43,265 nt of DNA from Desulfobacteraceae bacterium (lineage in GTDB: Bacteria > Desulfobacterota > Desulfobacteria > Desulfobacterales > ETH-SRB1), in contig JAUVHU010000010.1 in NCBI GenBank assembly GCA_030593145.1, positions 1 through 43,265 on the forward strand. The letters are read 5' to 3'. The position numbers and the translations under genes are program-made. Positions 8,242 through 17,880 of the stretch are shown here, one piece after another. The notes under the pieces are model-generated. The model was not told where the DNA came from. It worked only from the letters and a program-made list of their open reading frames with translations, and did not search any database. Numbering within the stretch: the stretch's first letter is position 1; the number at the start of each line of letters is the position of its first letter.

Positions 8242-8961
8242 CTACAATTCTTTAATAAGCCCCAACATCTCTTTAACAGCTCTTTCCATTCCCACAAGAA
8301 CCGCCCTTGAAACAATACTGTGACCAATGCTGAACTCATCAATTTCTTTTAGACCTTTAAAAGCTTTTATGGTTTTATAGCAAATCCCATGACCAACATT
8401 GACTTTTAGCTTCAGTTTGTGCGCAAGTTTAACGGCATCAATGATTGTAGAAAAAGCCTTTTCTCTTTTAATAGATGTTGTTGCGTCACAAAATGTTCCT
8501 GTATGGATTTCAACCATGGCAGCGTCTATCTGGTGAGCCAGTTTTATCTGCTCCGAATCAGGATCAATAAATATACTTACAGGAATACCACTGTTTTGCA
8601 GTGAGTCAACCGCTTCAGCAACGCTGTTTTTATGCACAATAAGATCCAGACCTCCCTCGGTTGTAAGCTCTTCACGTTTTTCAGGAACCAGCGTTACAAT
8701 ATCAGGTTTTATATCAAGGGCAATCCCAACCATTTCAGATGTTGAAGCCATTTCCAGAATAAGCTTTGTCTGAACAATCTTTCGCAGTATCCTTACATCA
8801 CGATCCTGTATGTGCCGCCTGTCTTCCCGCAGATGGACAACTATCCCGTCTGCCCCGGTCAATTCAGCCAATACCGCCGCTGCCACAGGTTCAGGATAAT
8901 TTATTTTTCTGGCTTCTCTTAATGTTGCAATATGATCAACATTTACAGCTAATCCCGCCAT
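8242..8961 (-). CDS. pdxJ: Pyridoxine 5'-phosphate synthase
   Basis: PdxJ condenses 1-deoxy-D-xylulose 5-phosphate with 3-amino-2-oxopropyl phosphate to form pyridoxine 5'-phosphate, in the cytoplasm. The TIM-barrel signature LAVNVDHIATLREAR is at the N-terminus, followed by HLREDRRHIQDRD. VNVGHGICYKT and EFSIGHSIVSRA near the C-terminus bind phosphate. The frame is also open from a TTG at 8964, but AGGAGG sits seven bases before the ATG at 8961, so that start is chosen (239 residues). In related genomes an acpS gene often follows pdxJ; here the 157 bp to nnr hold only a repeat. Confidence 0.95.
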   Translation of the reverse strand: MAGLAVNVDHIATLREARKINYPEPVAAAVLAELTGADGIVVHLREDRRHIQDRDVRILRKIVQTKLILEMASTSEMVGIALDIKPDIVTLVPEKREELTTEGGLDLIVHKNSVAEAVDSLQNSGIPVSIFIDPDSEQIKLAHQIDAAMVEIHTGTFCDATTSIKREKAFSTIIDAVKLAHKLKLKVNVGHGICYKTIKAFKGLKEIDEFSIGHSIVSRAVLVGMERAVKEMLGLIKEL

Positions 8962-8986
8962 CAATAAGCCTCCTATATGTAATAAA

Positions 8987-9113
8987 AGTTACAAGTTACG
9001 AGTGAGCTAAAGTGCCTAAAGTTAAAGAATGCGCCTTTGGTGCTGCCAATTTTATATAAAAAACGGAGCATAGCGACCCATTAACTTTAGGCACTTTAGG
9101 CACTTGTAACTTC
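8987..9113. repeat. Word-built inverted repeat between ybeY and pdxJ
   Basis: The left arm (8987-9026) and right arm (9081-9113) are inverted copies made from the word GTGCCTAAAGT, which is itself nearly repeated in tandem within the right arm. About 55 bp of non-coding loop separates them. It fills the gap between the ybeY stop and the pdxJ ribosome binding site. Confidence 0.65.
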
Positions 9114-9119
9114 TTTTAG

Positions 9120-9560
9120 TCACCTAACACCTAACACATCCAACAACTCTTTACTCTTTTTCTCCATCTTATCCGCTTCTTTCTTTGAATTTTCATGATC
9201 ATAACCCAAAAGGTGGAGAATGCCGTGTACCAGAAGCTGCGTAAAACGCTCCTTCATGCTGATTCCCGCGATTTTTCCCTCATTATGGGCGGTTTCAATA
9301 GAAATAACCACATCTCCCAGAAGCTGCGGAGTTATATTTGAAAACTCACCCTCTTGCATGGGAAAAGAAATGACGTTTGTTGACCCGCTGCGATTTAGAT
9401 ACTCTCCATTTAATACTTCTATCTGGAGATCATCAACAATCAGAATGGAAAGTTCTCCATCAGGACAATCCAAGGCGTTTAATATGACCTGTGCCGTTTG
9501 CTTTATCTTTTTCGGATATATCCTGTACTTGCTTTGCCTGTTGTCTATCTGAACTACCAT
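9120..9560 (-). CDS. ybeY: Endoribonuclease YbeY (rRNA maturation factor)
   Basis: YbeY is a zinc-dependent single-strand endoribonuclease used in 16S rRNA 3'-end maturation and ribosome quality control. The metal-binding motif HGILHLLGYDH is intact near the C-terminus. The central STNVISFPM and LGDVVIS motifs match the family. The ORF is open to 9626, but AAAGGAG lies just before the ATG at 9560 and family homology begins there, giving 146 residues. Even with this start the gene overlaps the end of the upstream HD-domain gene by 101 bases in another frame. Its phoH-upstream, ybeY-downstream order is the usual arrangement. Confidence 0.93.
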   Translation of the reverse strand: MVVQIDNRQSKYRIYPKKIKQTAQVILNALDCPDGELSILIVDDLQIEVLNGEYLNRSGSTNVISFPMQEGEFSNITPQLLGDVVISIETAHNEGKIAGISMKERFTQLLVHGILHLLGYDHENSKKEADKMEKKSKELLDVLGVR

Positions 9561-11802
9561 TTGCTCCTTTTCCATTGTGCAAGACGAGTTTCTCGGGATA
9601 TTCAATTCTGTGATGGTATATTCCACTTAATATATTATTGAAGCTCTTTGCAATATTATGCAAATCTTTTAAAGTAAGTTCACAGTTTTCAAGTTGACCA
9701 TCTGAAAAAATCTTGTTTATCAAATTCTGAACAAGTCCCTGAATCCTGGATGTTGTGGGATTATCAAGAGTTCTTGATGCCGCTTCAACCACATCCGCCA
9801 GCATGACAAGAGCGGCCTCTTTTGTCATGGGCTTGGGACCGGGATACCTGAAGTCGTCAATGTTTACAGCATCCTTACCTTTTTGCTTCTTTGCTTTTTC
9901 ATAAAAAAAACTAATAAAGCTTGTACCGTGATGCTGTCTTATTGAGTCAATTATATCCTGACCCAGTTTATTCTCCCTAGCTATTTCTACGCCGTTTTTA
10001 ATATGAGCTATCAGTATGAGACTGGACATTGAAGGAGCGAGTTTATCATGCCTGTTTTTTCCATTTGTCTGGTTTTCAATAAAATACATCGGTTTTTTAA
10101 TCTTGCCAATATCATGATAATATCCGCAAACTTTTGCAAGCAATGGATTAGCGCCTATCTCAGATGCTGCGGCCTCAACCATTGAACCGACAATTACCGA
10201 ATGATGATAAGTGCCGGGGGCCTCAATCATTAGCTTGCGGAGAATCGGACGATCAAGGTTTGCAAGCTCCAATAGCTTAATGTCTGTCGTGTAATCAAAT
10301 GCAATTTCTACAAGAGGCGCAATTCCTGCTGTAACAACACCCGCGCCAATGCCGCCCATAAACGCAAAAACCCAGCTATATAATAGTGTTAAGCCGGAAA
10401 AGTCCGCCATATAAATGTTTATTGCCGTTGCAAGCAATACATTCAGCAAGCCAAGCTTTACTCCTGCTTTTATAAATACTTTTCGCTCCCTGCAATTTTG
10501 AATCCAATAAGCCGCCATTGTGCTGTTAAGTAAAAAATAGATAAACATTTCAAATCTATTTTGGAATATTATCGCTGTGCTGACCGCAATTACCATGGCA
10601 AAAGAAACAGCCGTTTCAAATCCCATAAATAAACATATAGTCATAGCACACGCGGCAAGGGGGACACCAAAAAGCACTGATGAAGCAGGCATGGAAAATG
10701 GCGTATTGAGTGTAAGAGTTTCGGAAATAGATACGGATATTCTGGCAAGAATAAAAAAAGTAATGAGCATGCTTGCCATAAACAGCAGGTTTTTGTTCTG
10801 GTCCCGCATAACATGGCTATGTTTATCTATATAAAGGATATAGGTTATCACAAGAAGAGATATAATCAGCATTGCAGCTCCAATACTGCTTGCAAATATT
10901 TGTTTCTTCTTTATCTGAACATGCAGAGTGTTGAGCTTTAAACACTGAATTTTAGTAACCCTTTCTCCTTCGCGTAAAAGCATTTCTCCGGCCATGATTT
11001 TATGAAGAACAGGCTTAACTTCTGCTGCGGCCTTTTTTTTCAGCTCTTCTGTTTCACTTCTGTTTAATGTTATGTTTGGCTGTATTAACCTTTGAACAAA
11101 ATCAACAATGAGATTTACCAAAGAATAGTTAACCCCTTTGAGAAGAGGTTGACCAATGATTCTGACCATGGTTGCCGCCTGGTCAAGACCGTAAAATTGT
11201 TTTAAGTTGTTAACAATCCTATTTGTCTTTGTTTCGACATCTCTTAACAATATTCCTTTATCAGACTCTCTGAGCAGGATTTCCTTATTTGTAACAACGC
11301 CTTTTTCAAGAATGCTTATTAAAATGTCGGTTATAAGATTAGAAATCTCGACAGAAAACTTTTCCTTCTCAAGAATTGAATATGCGCCTTTGCTCACACT
11401 TATACCGATTTTATCTTCAAAACTTTCTTTCATCTGAAGAATTTGCTTTTGATTTTCTCTCCCGGATTCAAGCGCTCCCCTGAGATCAGCAAAGGCTTCT
11501 TCCACGTTACGGCTTAATTTTTCTGCAAGAGCCGCATCATGATCGTAAAGGGTCAGTATTTTCTCAACAAGCAGCCTGCGTTTTGCCTCTGTCGAGTCAA
11601 TATCCTCAACAAAAAAATCTATTGGAGCCTTTATGTCTCTTTCAGCAACATCCCCTTCCTCGTAAGAATGCTCTGTAATAACAAGACTCGGATAAATGAC
11701 AATGGTAAATATTATTGTAACAGTCAGCAGAATAACCCATCGAGCATACTTACTGTTCTCAAAAAGCCTGTTGACCGATTTTTTGGTTTTATTGATATTC
11801 AT
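9460..11802 (-). CDS. pgpH: 7TM-HD family membrane phosphohydrolase (PgpH-like, cyclic di-AMP phosphodiesterase family)
   Basis: One N-terminal membrane helix (about residues 20-40) is followed by an extracytoplasmic 7TMR-HDED domain (about 45-295), seven helices (about 305-480) and a cytoplasmic HD domain. HD metal ligands are seen at HHSV near 533, YYHDIGK near 562, and the later His and Asp positions. Listeria PgpH of this family hydrolyses c-di-AMP. Whether this organism uses c-di-AMP is unknown, so the substrate is inferred. Family homology stops at the RIEYPE motif near residue 732. The remaining 45 or so residues are low-complexity and overlap ybeY. The ATG start abuts the repeat at 11803-11901 and has no clear ribosome binding site. 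Confidence 0.88.
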   Translation of the reverse strand: MNINKTKKSVNRLFENSKYARWVILLTVTIIFTIVIYPSLVITEHSYEEGDVAERDIKAPIDFFVEDIDSTEAKRRLLVEKILTLYDHDAALAEKLSRNVEEAFADLRGALESGRENQKQILQMKESFEDKIGISVSKGAYSILEKEKFSVEISNLITDILISILEKGVVTNKEILLRESDKGILLRDVETKTNRIVNNLKQFYGLDQAATMVRIIGQPLLKGVNYSLVNLIVDFVQRLIQPNITLNRSETEELKKKAAAEVKPVLHKIMAGEMLLREGERVTKIQCLKLNTLHVQIKKKQIFASSIGAAMLIISLLVITYILYIDKHSHVMRDQNKNLLFMASMLITFFILARISVSISETLTLNTPFSMPASSVLFGVPLAACAMTICLFMGFETAVSFAMVIAVSTAIIFQNRFEMFIYFLLNSTMAAYWIQNCRERKVFIKAGVKLGLLNVLLATAINIYMADFSGLTLLYSWVFAFMGGIGAGVVTAGIAPLVEIAFDYTTDIKLLELANLDRPILRKLMIEAPGTYHHSVIVGSMVEAAASEIGANPLLAKVCGYYHDIGKIKKPMYFIENQTNGKNRHDKLAPSMSSLILIAHIKNGVEIARENKLGQDIIDSIRQHHGTSFISFFYEKAKKQKGKDAVNIDDFRYPGPKPMTKEAALVMLADVVEAASRTLDNPTTSRIQGLVQNLINKIFSDGQLENCELTLKDLHNIAKSFNNILSGIYHHRIEYPEKLVLHNGKGANGSSDRQQAKQVQDISEKDKANGTGHIKRLGLS

Positions 11803-11901
11803 TATTCATAATTTAGGAATTGCGAATTTAGGAATTGAAAGATCTTGTCACTTAAAATCCCTCAAACCTCAATTCCTGAATCCCTAAATTCCTCAATCCC
11901 C
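11803..11901. repeat. Word-built inverted repeat between phoH and pgpH
   Basis: The left arm (about 11807-11840) repeats AATTTAGGAATTG twice. The right arm (about 11867-11900) is its inverse, made of CTAAATTCCTCAA-type words. The element fills the intergenic space exactly: the phoH stop codon TGA at 11893-11895 lies in the right arm, and the pgpH ATG begins just after the left arm. Confidence 0.65.
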
Positions 11902-12891
11902 CAATTTTTTTCTGACGTCTAGATCTTCATAGGCTTTTATTATTTCCTGAACCAGCCTGTGACGAACAACATCGATTTTTGAAAAAAAGACAAACTTGAT
12001 TCCATCTATTCCCTGCAGAATATTCTTTGTTTCAATAAGTCCGGAAGTCTTATCTGTCGGGAGATCTGTCTGGGTTATATTACCTGTAATAACAGCCTTC
12101 GAGCTGAAGCCTATGCGGGTAAGAAACATCTTCATCTGTTCGGACGTTGTGTTTTGCGCTTCATCTAAAATAACGAATGAATCATTTAATGTTCTTCCAC
12201 GCATAAAAGCAAGGGGGGCTACTTCAATAACTCCCCGCCTCATAAGGCTTGATACCTTTTCAAAATGCATCATATCGTGAAGAGCATCATAAAGAGGTCT
12301 TAAGTACGGATCAACTTTTTCCGTAAGATCACCCGGTAAAAATCCAAGCGCTTCACCTGCTTCCACAGCCGGCCTGGTAAGAATTATTCGACTCACCACA
12401 CCTTTTGAAAGTGATGCAACCGCCATAGCCATTGCCAGATACGTTTTGCCTGTTCCCGCGGGCCCGATTCCAAAAACCATATCATATTTCCGCATAGCAT
12501 CAATATATTCTTTTTGTGTACGACTTTTAGGGGTTATTGAATGCTTTTTGGACGTAATAAAAACAGTATCCATGAAAATATCTTTCAGATTAAGACTGTC
12601 ATCTTCGCTCAGAACCCTGACAGCATAATCGATATCATTGGGATAAAGTGGATAATTATCAATCAAGAGGCCATAGAGCTGCTTGAGAATATTTTGCACA
12701 AGGTTTGCGGCAATAGTATCTCCCTGAATAAATAGTGTATTGCCTCTTGCATTAATTTTAACCTCTAACGCATCCGCAATTCTCTGAAGGTTGCTGTTAT
12801 GCTCTCCAAAAAGCTGCTTTGCCAGCTCTACATCAGAAAAAGTTTGTTTAAATTGTACGTTATCAGATTTATCATCCATATTGTTTGCCAT
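11893..12891 (-). CDS. PhoH-family ATPase
   Basis: This is a PhoH/YbeZ-type cytoplasmic P-loop ATPase, a family genetically linked to YbeY and RNA metabolism. An N-terminal KH-like region (about residues 20-85) precedes the ATPase domain. Walker A is GPAGTGKTYLAMA near residue 145 and Walker B is FVILDEAQN. Conserved MKMFLTRIGF, GNITQTD and RHRLVQ follow. The ORF extends to a TTG at 12900, but the ATG at 12891 is more likely. A TATAAT at 12905-12910 on the minus strand lies so close that the leader would be only a few bases long. No ribosome binding site is visible. It is the first gene of the minus-strand run ending at lysC. Confidence 0.93.
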   Translation of the reverse strand: MANNMDDKSDNVQFKQTFSDVELAKQLFGEHNSNLQRIADALEVKINARGNTLFIQGDTIAANLVQNILKQLYGLLIDNYPLYPNDIDYAVRVLSEDDSLNLKDIFMDTVFITSKKHSITPKSRTQKEYIDAMRKYDMVFGIGPAGTGKTYLAMAMAVASLSKGVVSRIILTRPAVEAGEALGFLPGDLTEKVDPYLRPLYDALHDMMHFEKVSSLMRRGVIEVAPLAFMRGRTLNDSFVILDEAQNTTSEQMKMFLTRIGFSSKAVITGNITQTDLPTDKTSGLIETKNILQGIDGIKFVFFSKIDVVRHRLVQEIIKAYEDLDVRKKLGD

Positions 12892-13277
12892 ATAAATCAA
12901 TTTTATTATATATCATATTCTTTTAAGCCATTGCAAACAACAAATTACAACTAAACACTAAAAAGAAAAACACCTTGACTTAAATATCTGCTTTGATATT
13001 TTAAAAGTTTGATAAATTCGTAAAAAGTCGTCACCCCGATAAAAACCAGAGTCCACAGTAATTGCAACTGCTTGAAAATACTGGATTTTGACTCGTCTGC
13101 CTCAGGCACGGCTTTCGCCGGAATGACAAAAAAATGTGTGTTTCACCCAATAGGTGAAAATAGGTGAAAGAGGTTAATTAGAATTATCGTGCTATAAAGT
13201 TATGGATGTCAATAGATTATAACTATTGCACCTTGAACCGATCACTTTAGGTTATAGTTTTATTGAAAAGGTGTATC
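12892..13277. other. Divergent intergenic region between phoH and cvpA
   Basis: No gene is seen here. The phoH side holds a minus-strand TATAAT at 12905-12910 without a good -35 box. The middle carries a family D repeat (13010-13128). Near the cvpA side, TTTCACC (13141-13147) pairs with GGTGAAA (13153-13159), and the ten-base word TAGGTGAAAA/G is repeated in tandem at 13151-13170. This could be an operator, but no regulator is known. Confidence 0.5.
13010..13128. repeat. Repeat family D (TTCGTAAAAAGTC end plus GTCA..CCGG inverted repeat)
   Basis: It begins with TGATAAATTCGTAAAAAGTC, an end shared with copies at 4610-4629, 24548-24569, 29956-29976 and 41956-41976. It then runs from GTCACCCCG to CGCCGGAATGAC, an imperfect inverted pair. 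The GCCGGAATGAC end recurs at about 41928-41939. It is non-coding. Confidence 0.6.
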
Positions 13278-13805
13278 ATGAATACATTTGATATTGTAAT
13301 AATAATTATTATTGGTTTTTGCCTTATAAGGGGGATTTTCAGGGGGCTAATTAAAGAGATATCTTCAATAATCGGTGTATTTGGAGGTTTTTATGCGGCC
13401 TATACTTATTATACGGTGATTGCAAAATCCTTATCCGGCTGGATATCAAACGATTCATACTGCAACATACTGAGCTTTATGGTTATTTTTTGTGGTGTTT
13501 TTCTTATTATCAGCATCCTTGGAATAATTATCAAATATATACTCAAGATTGCCTTTTTGGGCTTGGTTGATCGAATTTGTGGAGCTGGATTCGGCATCAT
13601 CAAAGGTGTCTTGATTGTTTCTGTTCTGTTAATTACCTTAACCAGCTTTCTCCCAAAGGGTGCGCCTGTGATAAAAAAGTCTCTACTTGCTCCTCATGTT
13701 ACATCAATATCTGAAAAAATGGCCAAAGTAATTCCTAAAGAAATGAAACAAAAATTTGCAACCAGGATAGAAGAATTAAAAAAGGCTTGGAACAAAAGCA
13801 ATTAA
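13278..13805 (+). CDS. CvpA family membrane protein
   Basis: The protein is small and very hydrophobic, with four predicted membrane helices in the first 130 residues: near 4-20, 28-50, 60-85 and 100-120. A charged cytoplasmic or periplasmic tail follows. The pattern and the motif RGIFRGLIKEISSIIG match the CvpA (colicin V production) family, whose members are linked to envelope stress tolerance; the molecular function is not settled. The ORF opens at a TTG (13263), but AAAAGG precedes the ATG at 13278, which gives 175 residues. It is convergent with comEC, 25 bp away. Confidence 0.82.
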   Translation: MNTFDIVIIIIIGFCLIRGIFRGLIKEISSIIGVFGGFYAAYTYYTVIAKSLSGWISNDSYCNILSFMVIFCGVFLIISILGIIIKYILKIAFLGLVDRICGAGFGIIKGVLIVSVLLITLTSFLPKGAPVIKKSLLAPHVTSISEKMAKVIPKEMKQKFATRIEELKKAWNKSN

Positions 13806-13830
13806 ATCATATCTTGACTCTTGCGGAGCC

Positions 13831-16371
13831 CTAAGGTTCGAAAGGCTTGATTTTTAAGGATTGGCCATCAGTTGATATCGCTATTGCTCCGTTTATGTCT
13901 GTGCGAAATATACGACATCCGAGTTTATAGAATTTCTTTAATACAGTCGGGTGCGGAAAACCAAACCTGTTTTGCCAGCCTGCCGATACAATCACAACTT
14001 CCGGTTTTATCTTTCTCAAAAACAGTTCTGTGCTTGATGTTTTGCTGCCGTGATGAGGCGCTATAAGAACTGTGCTTTCTAATTCATCCCCAGCAATCGC
14101 AACGAGTTCTCTTTCAGCGCCAGCCATAATATCTCCTGGAAAAAGAAACGATTTTGATCCAAATTCAATTTTTATTACAATAGAATTGTTGTTAAAATCA
14201 CGCCACCTTTCCTTTTCTTTTTTAATCATATAATCATCCGGCGGATATAAAATATTAATGCGCACTCCTTCCATCTCATACATACGCTGCATCTCTTTAA
14301 ATTCAGGCATATAAATATTATTTTCATCAATAACATCCGTAAACATGCGATAGCTCCTGGTATCTGCAACATCACCGTTTGTCCATATCCTTTTAACATT
14401 GAAATGCCGGGCAATATATAAAAGACCATTTAAATGATCAGTATTTGGATGTGAAAGAATAATGGTGTCAATGGTTTTAATCTTTTTGCTCCATAAAAAT
14501 GGAGCGATTATCCTTGCCCCGACATCAAATAAAGCATTATCTGAAAAACCCCCTCCATCTATAAGAATACACCGACCTCCCGGCAGTTCAATAAGGGAGG
14601 AACTGCCCTGGCCAACATCAATAATGGTAAGCCTGAGATCATGTTGCCAAAATCTGTTATACAACCAGTAACCAGCATCAGCACAACCTATGACTATGAC
14701 TATTACAACGACAATTACCGCTGTTTTTCGTGCGGAAACAGTTTTCTTCCGCAATCTCCGACCTGCTTCTCCTGAAACAGAAGACCCGTCTTCATCTATA
14801 TCTGAAACCTTTTTTCTCCCAAGTCCAATTAACCTTAAAATTGACCAACCCAACACATAATAACAGCCTATCTCAAAAAAATCAGGGGTGATGGTTTTTA
14901 CTGCCGCAAAAGGTAAGTCAGCGATAAAACCAACAATGTCAAGAGCATGTCCTAATACAGCGGCGCTTAAATTAATAAACACTGAGGCCCCTGAGATGCT
15001 AAGTGGATACAAAAACACAGAAAACAGCCCCAGGGGCACTACAACAAATCCTATCAGGGGAATAATCAACAGGTTTGCAAAAACACCTACCAAAGAAACC
15101 TGGTTAAAATAATGCATGACAACCGGCAAAGTTCCAAGGATTGCAAAAATTGAAACCAATATAAAAGAAAACAAAATCCTCAATACCTTAAAATGCCATG
15201 TCTTATTGGTGATATTTCCAACACCTGTCCGGCTATTATACGTCATGGACATGCCATATATAATTGAAAAAACCGCTACAAATGAAAGCTGGAATGAAAT
15301 TGAAAAAAGTGAAGGCGGAAAAACAGCAAGGATCAGTATTGCCGCCAAGGCTAAAGTATTTATCAGGTCATGTTCTCTTTCAAACAGGAATGTTATAAGA
15401 AATACTGTGACCATAATCACCGCCCTCTGTGTAGATGGCGACATTCCTGAAATTAGACCATATATAAATACAGGAAACAGCGATAAAATTGCCGCCCCTT
15501 TTTTGGTCCATGCATTCCACAGGAAAAAACTAAAGTGAGAAAGCAGCCACTGAAAAAACATAAATGAAGAGGTTGCAATTATTCCTATGTGAAGTCCTGA
15601 AATTGCTAACAGGTGGCCAAGACCTGCACGATTAAATTCATCACGCAGGTTTTTTGAAATCCCACTTTTATCTCCTGTAATTAAAGCTTTTAAAATATCC
15701 TTTCTATCTCCAGACCCGGTTTTATCTATAAGAGCAGATATTTTGCTGCGAGCTTCTTCTATAAGCCTGTAAACACCCTTGTCCGGATTTTGATTAAGCC
15801 TAACAAGCCTGTTACCCTGTACATATGCGCTCCCCCATATTTTTTTAAATTTCATATATCTTTCATAATTAAATCCTCCGGGATTCCTGAAATTCCTGAT
15901 AGATCTGATTTTACTGATAAAAGAAATCCTGTCTCCCACATATAGTTCAGGAATATTACCCAATACTGTAACACGGATTTTTCCTGTTACAGAAAAGGAT
16001 CTATCATCCTTTTCAAGTGTCTCAACACGTAAAATTAACTTTAATCTATTATTATTTTTTGATGGGTTTTGGTCGATCTCGCCGGTAATCCGCCATTTAC
16101 ATGAATCTGTAAAATGTGTGATGTGATTGGAAGGAAGCCTTGGTGCAAACCATGGCTGTATCAAAAGATACCCCAAAGCAAAAAAAATGATTAGGCTAAA
16201 AAACGATGAGCTTTTGTCATGTAAAATATTATATATTATTATGCCTGAACATAATAATATAGCCGGATATGTCAGGATTTCATATCCTAGCAACCAAGAA
16301 CCAAGGGTGATTCCGGATATCATAGAGGCCAGAAGGGGGATGGCCGGACGAAAAAAAATCCTGTCAGTCAT
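13831..16371 (-). CDS. comEC: ComEC/Rec2 family DNA-uptake channel with beta-lactamase-fold domain
   Basis: ComEC forms the inner-membrane channel for single-stranded DNA in natural transformation. The N-terminal part has membrane helices and a DUF4131/OB-like segment (about residues 1-200). The Competence domain with GLGHLLAISGLHIG follows, covering about 230-500. From about residue 580 a metallo-beta-lactamase-like domain carries IDVGQGSSSLIELPGG, SHPNTDHLNG and PHHGSKTS, probably a nuclease that degrades the non-transported strand. All three blocks are present in one frame of 846 residues, so the gene is intact. Whether the cell is competent cannot be judged; no other com genes are in the window. 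Confidence 0.92.
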   Translation of the reverse strand: MTDRIFFRPAIPLLASMISGITLGSWLLGYEILTYPAILLCSGIIIYNILHDKSSSFFSLIIFFALGYLLIQPWFAPRLPSNHITHFTDSCKWRITGEIDQNPSKNNNRLKLILRVETLEKDDRSFSVTGKIRVTVLGNIPELYVGDRISFISKIRSIRNFRNPGGFNYERYMKFKKIWGSAYVQGNRLVRLNQNPDKGVYRLIEEARSKISALIDKTGSGDRKDILKALITGDKSGISKNLRDEFNRAGLGHLLAISGLHIGIIATSSFMFFQWLLSHFSFFLWNAWTKKGAAILSLFPVFIYGLISGMSPSTQRAVIMVTVFLITFLFEREHDLINTLALAAILILAVFPPSLFSISFQLSFVAVFSIIYGMSMTYNSRTGVGNITNKTWHFKVLRILFSFILVSIFAILGTLPVVMHYFNQVSLVGVFANLLIIPLIGFVVVPLGLFSVFLYPLSISGASVFINLSAAVLGHALDIVGFIADLPFAAVKTITPDFFEIGCYYVLGWSILRLIGLGRKKVSDIDEDGSSVSGEAGRRLRKKTVSARKTAVIVVVIVIVIGCADAGYWLYNRFWQHDLRLTIIDVGQGSSSLIELPGGRCILIDGGGFSDNALFDVGARIIAPFLWSKKIKTIDTIILSHPNTDHLNGLLYIARHFNVKRIWTNGDVADTRSYRMFTDVIDENNIYMPEFKEMQRMYEMEGVRINILYPPDDYMIKKEKERWRDFNNNSIVIKIEFGSKSFLFPGDIMAGAERELVAIAGDELESTVLIAPHHGSKTSSTELFLRKIKPEVVIVSAGWQNRFGFPHPTVLKKFYKLGCRIFRTDINGAIAISTDGQSLKIKPFEP

Positions 16372-16465
16372 TTCTAATATTACTTAAATTAGCGCCCTTT
16401 GGGCGGACTTTTCTGAGTTTTTACTCGTTACGTAGCTTTACCTGGGAATGAGTGAAAAAGGCTAT

Positions 16466-16576
16466 GAACATCGAACGTCCAACGTCGAATTTTGAATAAG
16501 GAATTCTGCCAATTTATAAACCGGCAGAGCGAAGCGATTTCATCATTCGATGTTCAATGTTCGACGTTCGATGTTC
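16466..16576. repeat. Word-built inverted repeat between murA and comEC
   Basis: Arms at 16466-16498 and 16545-16576 are inverted copies built from GAACATCGAACGT-type words, and the right arm reads GATGTTC repeatedly. A CTGCC/GGCAG hairpin (16506-16527) sits in the loop. It is non-coding and lies in the 242 bp between the two minus-strand genes. Confidence 0.65.
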
Positions 16577-16613
16577 AAAAGAATTTTTACTCTGACTTCT
16601 GACCTCTTGCTTT

Positions 16614-17867
16614 TCATTCTGGGACCCTCTTTATTGACGCTCCAAGCTGGGAAAATTTCTTCTCAATTGCTTCATATCCACGATCTAAATGATAAACTCG
16701 ATGTACCTCTGTTTTTCCTTTGGCAACAAGGCCCGCCAGTATCAGTGAAGCACTGGCGCGAAGATCTGTCGCAATTACCGGAGCGCCTAATAGCATGGGC
16801 ACGCCTTTAACCATTGCGGAATTGCCGGATATTGTAATGTCAGCGCCCATACGTTTGAGTTCGCTAACATGAATAAAACGGTTTTCAAATACAGTTTCGG
16901 AAATATTGCTAAGACCTTTTGCAACTGACATCAGAACCATAAACTGCGCCTGCATATCGGTTGGAAAACCAGGATACGGCAATGTCTTAATATCAACACT
17001 CTCAATTTCATCAGATCCAACAACATGAATTTTTTTATCATCTATCTTTATATCTGTTCCAATTAATCTAAGCTTGTGAATTACGGCTCCCATATGTGTG
17101 GGCTCACAATTCAAAATCGTTATATTTCCACGGGTCAAAGCCGCCGAAACCATGAATGTGCCTGCCTCTATCCTGTCAGGTATAATAGACACAGACACGG
17201 GGCGCAGTGATTGAACACCTTTAATTGTAATTACAGAAGTGCCGGCGCCATGAATATCTGCCCCCATCTTATTTAAAACATCGACAAGCGCCACAATCTC
17301 AGGCTCACAAGCGGCATTGCGTAAAACAGTAACTCCATCCGCAAGAACTGCGGCCATTATAAGATTTTCTGTGCCAGTTACTGTTGCTATATCAAAATAA
17401 ATCTCGCTTCCTCTAAGACCTTCGGTTGAAACTTCAACATAGCCATGTTTCAATTCAATCGAAGCCCCAAGACGCGCAAGACCCTTTAAATGTAAATTTA
17501 TCGGCCTGGCGCCAATAGCGCAACCGCCCGGCAATGATACTTTGGCCTTTTTTAGCCTGGCTACGAGGGGACCAAGAACCAGAATGGAAGCTCTCATTTT
17601 CCTTACCAGATCATAGGACGCCTCGCTTTTACAAAGACCGCCACCATCTATCCGGACGGTACTTCCATCTGTTTCTACCTTTGCCCCAAGATATAAAAGA
17701 AGTTGTTTTATACTCTTGACATCTTTTAAATCAGGAACATTAGAATACGTGTTCCATCCATCTGCGAGAAGAGATGAAACCAGTATGGGAAGCGCCGCAT
17801 TTTTGGCTCCGCTTATTTTTACTTCACCTTCAAGGGAGGCTCCTCCCTCCACAATAATTTTATCCAT
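16614..17867 (-). CDS. murA: UDP-N-acetylglucosamine 1-carboxyvinyltransferase
   Basis: MurA transfers enolpyruvate from PEP to UDP-GlcNAc, the first committed step of peptidoglycan synthesis, in the cytoplasm. The protein has 417 residues, the standard size. The catalytic loop [11 protein letters not shown] carries Cys116, so the fosfomycin-sensitive form is expected. Asn/Lys pairs ([11 protein letters not shown]) and [27 protein letters not shown] and DLRASASLI match the family. ATG start with a weak GTGAAA upstream. It is followed by comEC after a repeat-filled gap; the qrc terminator lies upstream of it. Confidence 0.95.
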   Translation of the reverse strand: MDKIIVEGGASLEGEVKISGAKNAALPILVSSLLADGWNTYSNVPDLKDVKSIKQLLLYLGAKVETDGSTVRIDGGGLCKSEASYDLVRKMRASILVLGPLVARLKKAKVSLPGGCAIGARPINLHLKGLARLGASIELKHGYVEVSTEGLRGSEIYFDIATVTGTENLIMAAVLADGVTVLRNAACEPEIVALVDVLNKMGADIHGAGTSVITIKGVQSLRPVSVSIIPDRIEAGTFMVSAALTRGNITILNCEPTHMGAVIHKLRLIGTDIKIDDKKIHVVGSDEIESVDIKTLPYPGFPTDMQAQFMVLMSVAKGLSNISETVFENRFIHVSELKRMGADITISGNSAMVKGVPMLLGAPVIATDLRASASLILAGLVAKGKTEVHRVYHLDRGYEAIEKKFSQLGASIKRVPE

Positions 17868-17880
17868 TTATTTCACACTA

